A stretch of DNA of 64,000 nucleotides, from positions 29,210,677-29,274,676 of the forward strand of contig OX457046.1 of assembly GCA_949752735.1 (NCBI GenBank), given 5' to 3'. The notes below the pieces were generated by a model that worked only from the letters and a program-made list of their open reading frames with translations, had not been told where the DNA came from and searched no databases. The first letter of the stretch is position 1. Each line of letters opens with the position of its first letter. This stretch comes from Lumbricus terrestris. Its lineage: Eukaryota > Annelida > Clitellata > Crassiclitellata > Lumbricidae. Shown here in pieces: positions 54,830-57,800 of the stretch. Made by a program: the position numbers and the translations under genes.

Positions 54830-57800
54830 TCTGTCTCTGTCCGTCTGTCTGTCTTCATCCTCCTTAACTCAACTAGGCCATGAACCTCATTAACCCAGCA
54901 TTGGACCTTTGACAAATTGCGGGTCATGACCTTTGCACTGCAATTAATAATTTAAAGAACATGGTGTGGAATCCACGGGCATCTTTTGATGACCTGATGA
55001 CCTTTCTCCTGGCATGGGCCTCTCCCACTGGTCACTTCTAAATAGCTCTGTATCTGATAAGCGCTTTACAGATGCTCATATTAGATTAGATTAGATTAAC
55101 GGTTTAACCTTGATCTAACCACCTCGTGTATAATCTGTATAATCGCCAATTATATTCCCTGTATCTGTATAAAATAAGTGTGCCAGTAGGTTTCCCTGCA
55201 CATACTTATGTTTACATATTCCATCATAACTAATCACTGTAGCTAGTAATCTCACATAAAACTTCTCAGCAGGTAATATATACAACAGAGACTGTAGCGA
55301 AGCCAGTCAAGCTGCAGTTAAGTCTGTCGAGATAGGTTTCTTCAGCATGAAGTATCTTAGCAGAAGTCTACCCAAAGTCTAGGCTGTGGCCAAATGCTGG
55401 GCAGCAGGCTACTGGGACAGAATTACAATTTTGATATTAATACCATTTGAATAAAATAACAAATTGAATCTGACGTACAATAGAAAAAAGAGAACACCTG
55501 TGCAGTGTTGAAGCACAATAACAGTTTTAAACATGCAACAATTCAATCCGTCTCATGCACAATAAACAGTCTTAAACATGCAACACTTACAAAAGCATAG
55601 TTGTTTGTTTGTATATTTGCTTGCATGTGCACTTGTTATAGCGCCCCCTCAAGCTCTCTACTCAGAGGCGCTCCCAACTGCAGAGCGGACACTGCATCGG
55701 AGTTTCATGCCGAAGCGCTGAGCAATTGCGAGTGAAGGACTTGCTCAAGGTCCCTACGTGGCGACTTGAGGTGGATTCGAACCTCGAACTTTCCGGCTTC
55801 AAGGCAACGACACCACCACTACACCACCGCGTCCCAGAAAGTTGCAATGCACACAACCAAAATAGTGTACTGTATTAAAGGCTGGTAAACGAATCACCAT
55901 TACAGAGCATCACAAAGTCTGAGAATCACTGTCTCAGTACGTTCAAGTAATTCTGCACAACAATGTCTGACAGTTGAAAGTTTCATTCAGCAGGTACGGC
56001 TGTTTGGCATGTGTTGCAAGCTTTGTACATTCAGTTCGTTTATAATAGGTGTGTCAGCTCTACCCACAGCCTCCCTCCCACCCGTCGGATGACAAGGTGT
56101 GTGGTCAATATGGAGCATGACATACCTTCATAGAATTCTTCAACACGACATACATTCATAAATTCTTCAGGCCATGAAAAAACAGAGAGCAGATGAGCCA
56201 GCCAAGACTTCCTTTTTAAGACTTATTTTTACAACACAAAGTCATAGGTCATGCGTCACATGACCTATGACACCCAACGAAGAAGTTCCCTAACAGCTAC
56301 AACAACCCATCAACAATAACAGCCACTACAACCATTCACCCACAGACAAAAACAAACCAGAGTTTGACAACAGACCAAAATCTGCCACTTAAGAAACACC
56401 TGCAGACGTAAAGCAGAAATTTCTTCCAACCCATTGCAAACAGCATTGCTTAGATTCAAGTAATTCTGCACTATGATATATAACATAACCATTCAACTGG
56501 TATTTTCGAGGTAATTGTACATCAAGGATCCTCATAAGTGGAACATGTGGAACACCTAGGCAATTTATTAGAGCACTTACCTTTTAATGAGCACTGAGAG
56601 AATGGGGCTCAAGATACCTCCCCCCAATCACACAGTTACTGTGTAAGGACATGGGACACTGTGAGAGGTGCCATATATAAATTTATAGATCATACAACAC
56701 ATGACAATTCAATAGTTCTTCACTCACAATTGTTCAGTACCATTGACTGATGCTTGGACAATAGATACTCAAAGACAATGGCACTTAACAAATGCATAAC
56801 AATTAAAAAATTAGAACTCTATAGATGCAATGATTAGCTCACACAAGGTTCGGACCATTGCATTCAAACGAAAGATTAACCACATACAGACCATGGCCAC
56901 ATTGAACAAAGAAAATTAATTTTTAAAAATCACTCGTACTAACACTACAAGCGTAAACGCTTGTAGTGTTAGTACGAGTGAATTTTTAAAATTAATTTGA
57001 AAACCATTCTCTTTGATTGTGGTTTGGTGTCAGGTAGGAAGCGCCTCTGAGGAGTTCTCTTGAAGTGGTGCTATATAAATTACGATTACGATTACAATTA
57101 CGACGCACAGTGGACGTGACAATTAACCAAGGACAGCATAGATGATCTATTCATACCCATCGCCACCAAATGGATGACATTGTGGTGATTGATTACGGCA
57201 AGTTGAGCAACGGCTCAGTCACTTACAATCAATCAATCGGAATTTATATTGTGTCGCTTCAAGATACCTACTCAGAGGCGCTCCCAGCCGAGATCGGGTG
57301 AGAAAACAGTCTTCAGCAGTTCGTCAAACTGAGAACATTTAGGGAGGCATCACAAAGTCTATAGAGCCACACTTGTTTATTTATTTCTATTTTATTTTCT
57401 TTTAGTTGTCTCCTGGCAATAAAAAAACGCAATCAACAAATGAACTTGCCTCCATAAATTGAGCGTTGACCTTGAAGTCCGGTTCTCGCTCCCCAACCGC
57501 CAGAGCACGTCGCTTCCGCTCATCGATACTGCAAAAGAGATGCTCAAGAGCGCGAGGAATGATGCCGGTCTGATCGCGATCGGTATGCAAGTCGAAACCA
57601 GTTCCCATAGAATACGTCTTACCAGAACCCGTCTAAGAACAAATCGCAGACAGTACATTCAGTAATTATTAGGTAATCAATTTCCAGAAATGATAAATAG
57701 GTCTACAATTTCTAAAAATAGTAACTAGGTCGCCAATTTCTAAAAAATAGTAATTAGGCCACTAAGTTCTAAGATAGCATCAGATCAGCCCGAATAAATT

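Larger units (their letters stand above)
45801..57449 (-). other. Intron between exons 3 and 4 (11.6 kb, GC-AG)
   Basis: Phases on both sides are 0 and the joined protein matches the family, so no exon is expected. It holds both large hAT-like elements, a 103-bp palindrome and many satellites (separate entries). No conserved coding segment is seen in 46460-47280, 52920-53200 or 54900-55600. Confidence 0.8.
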
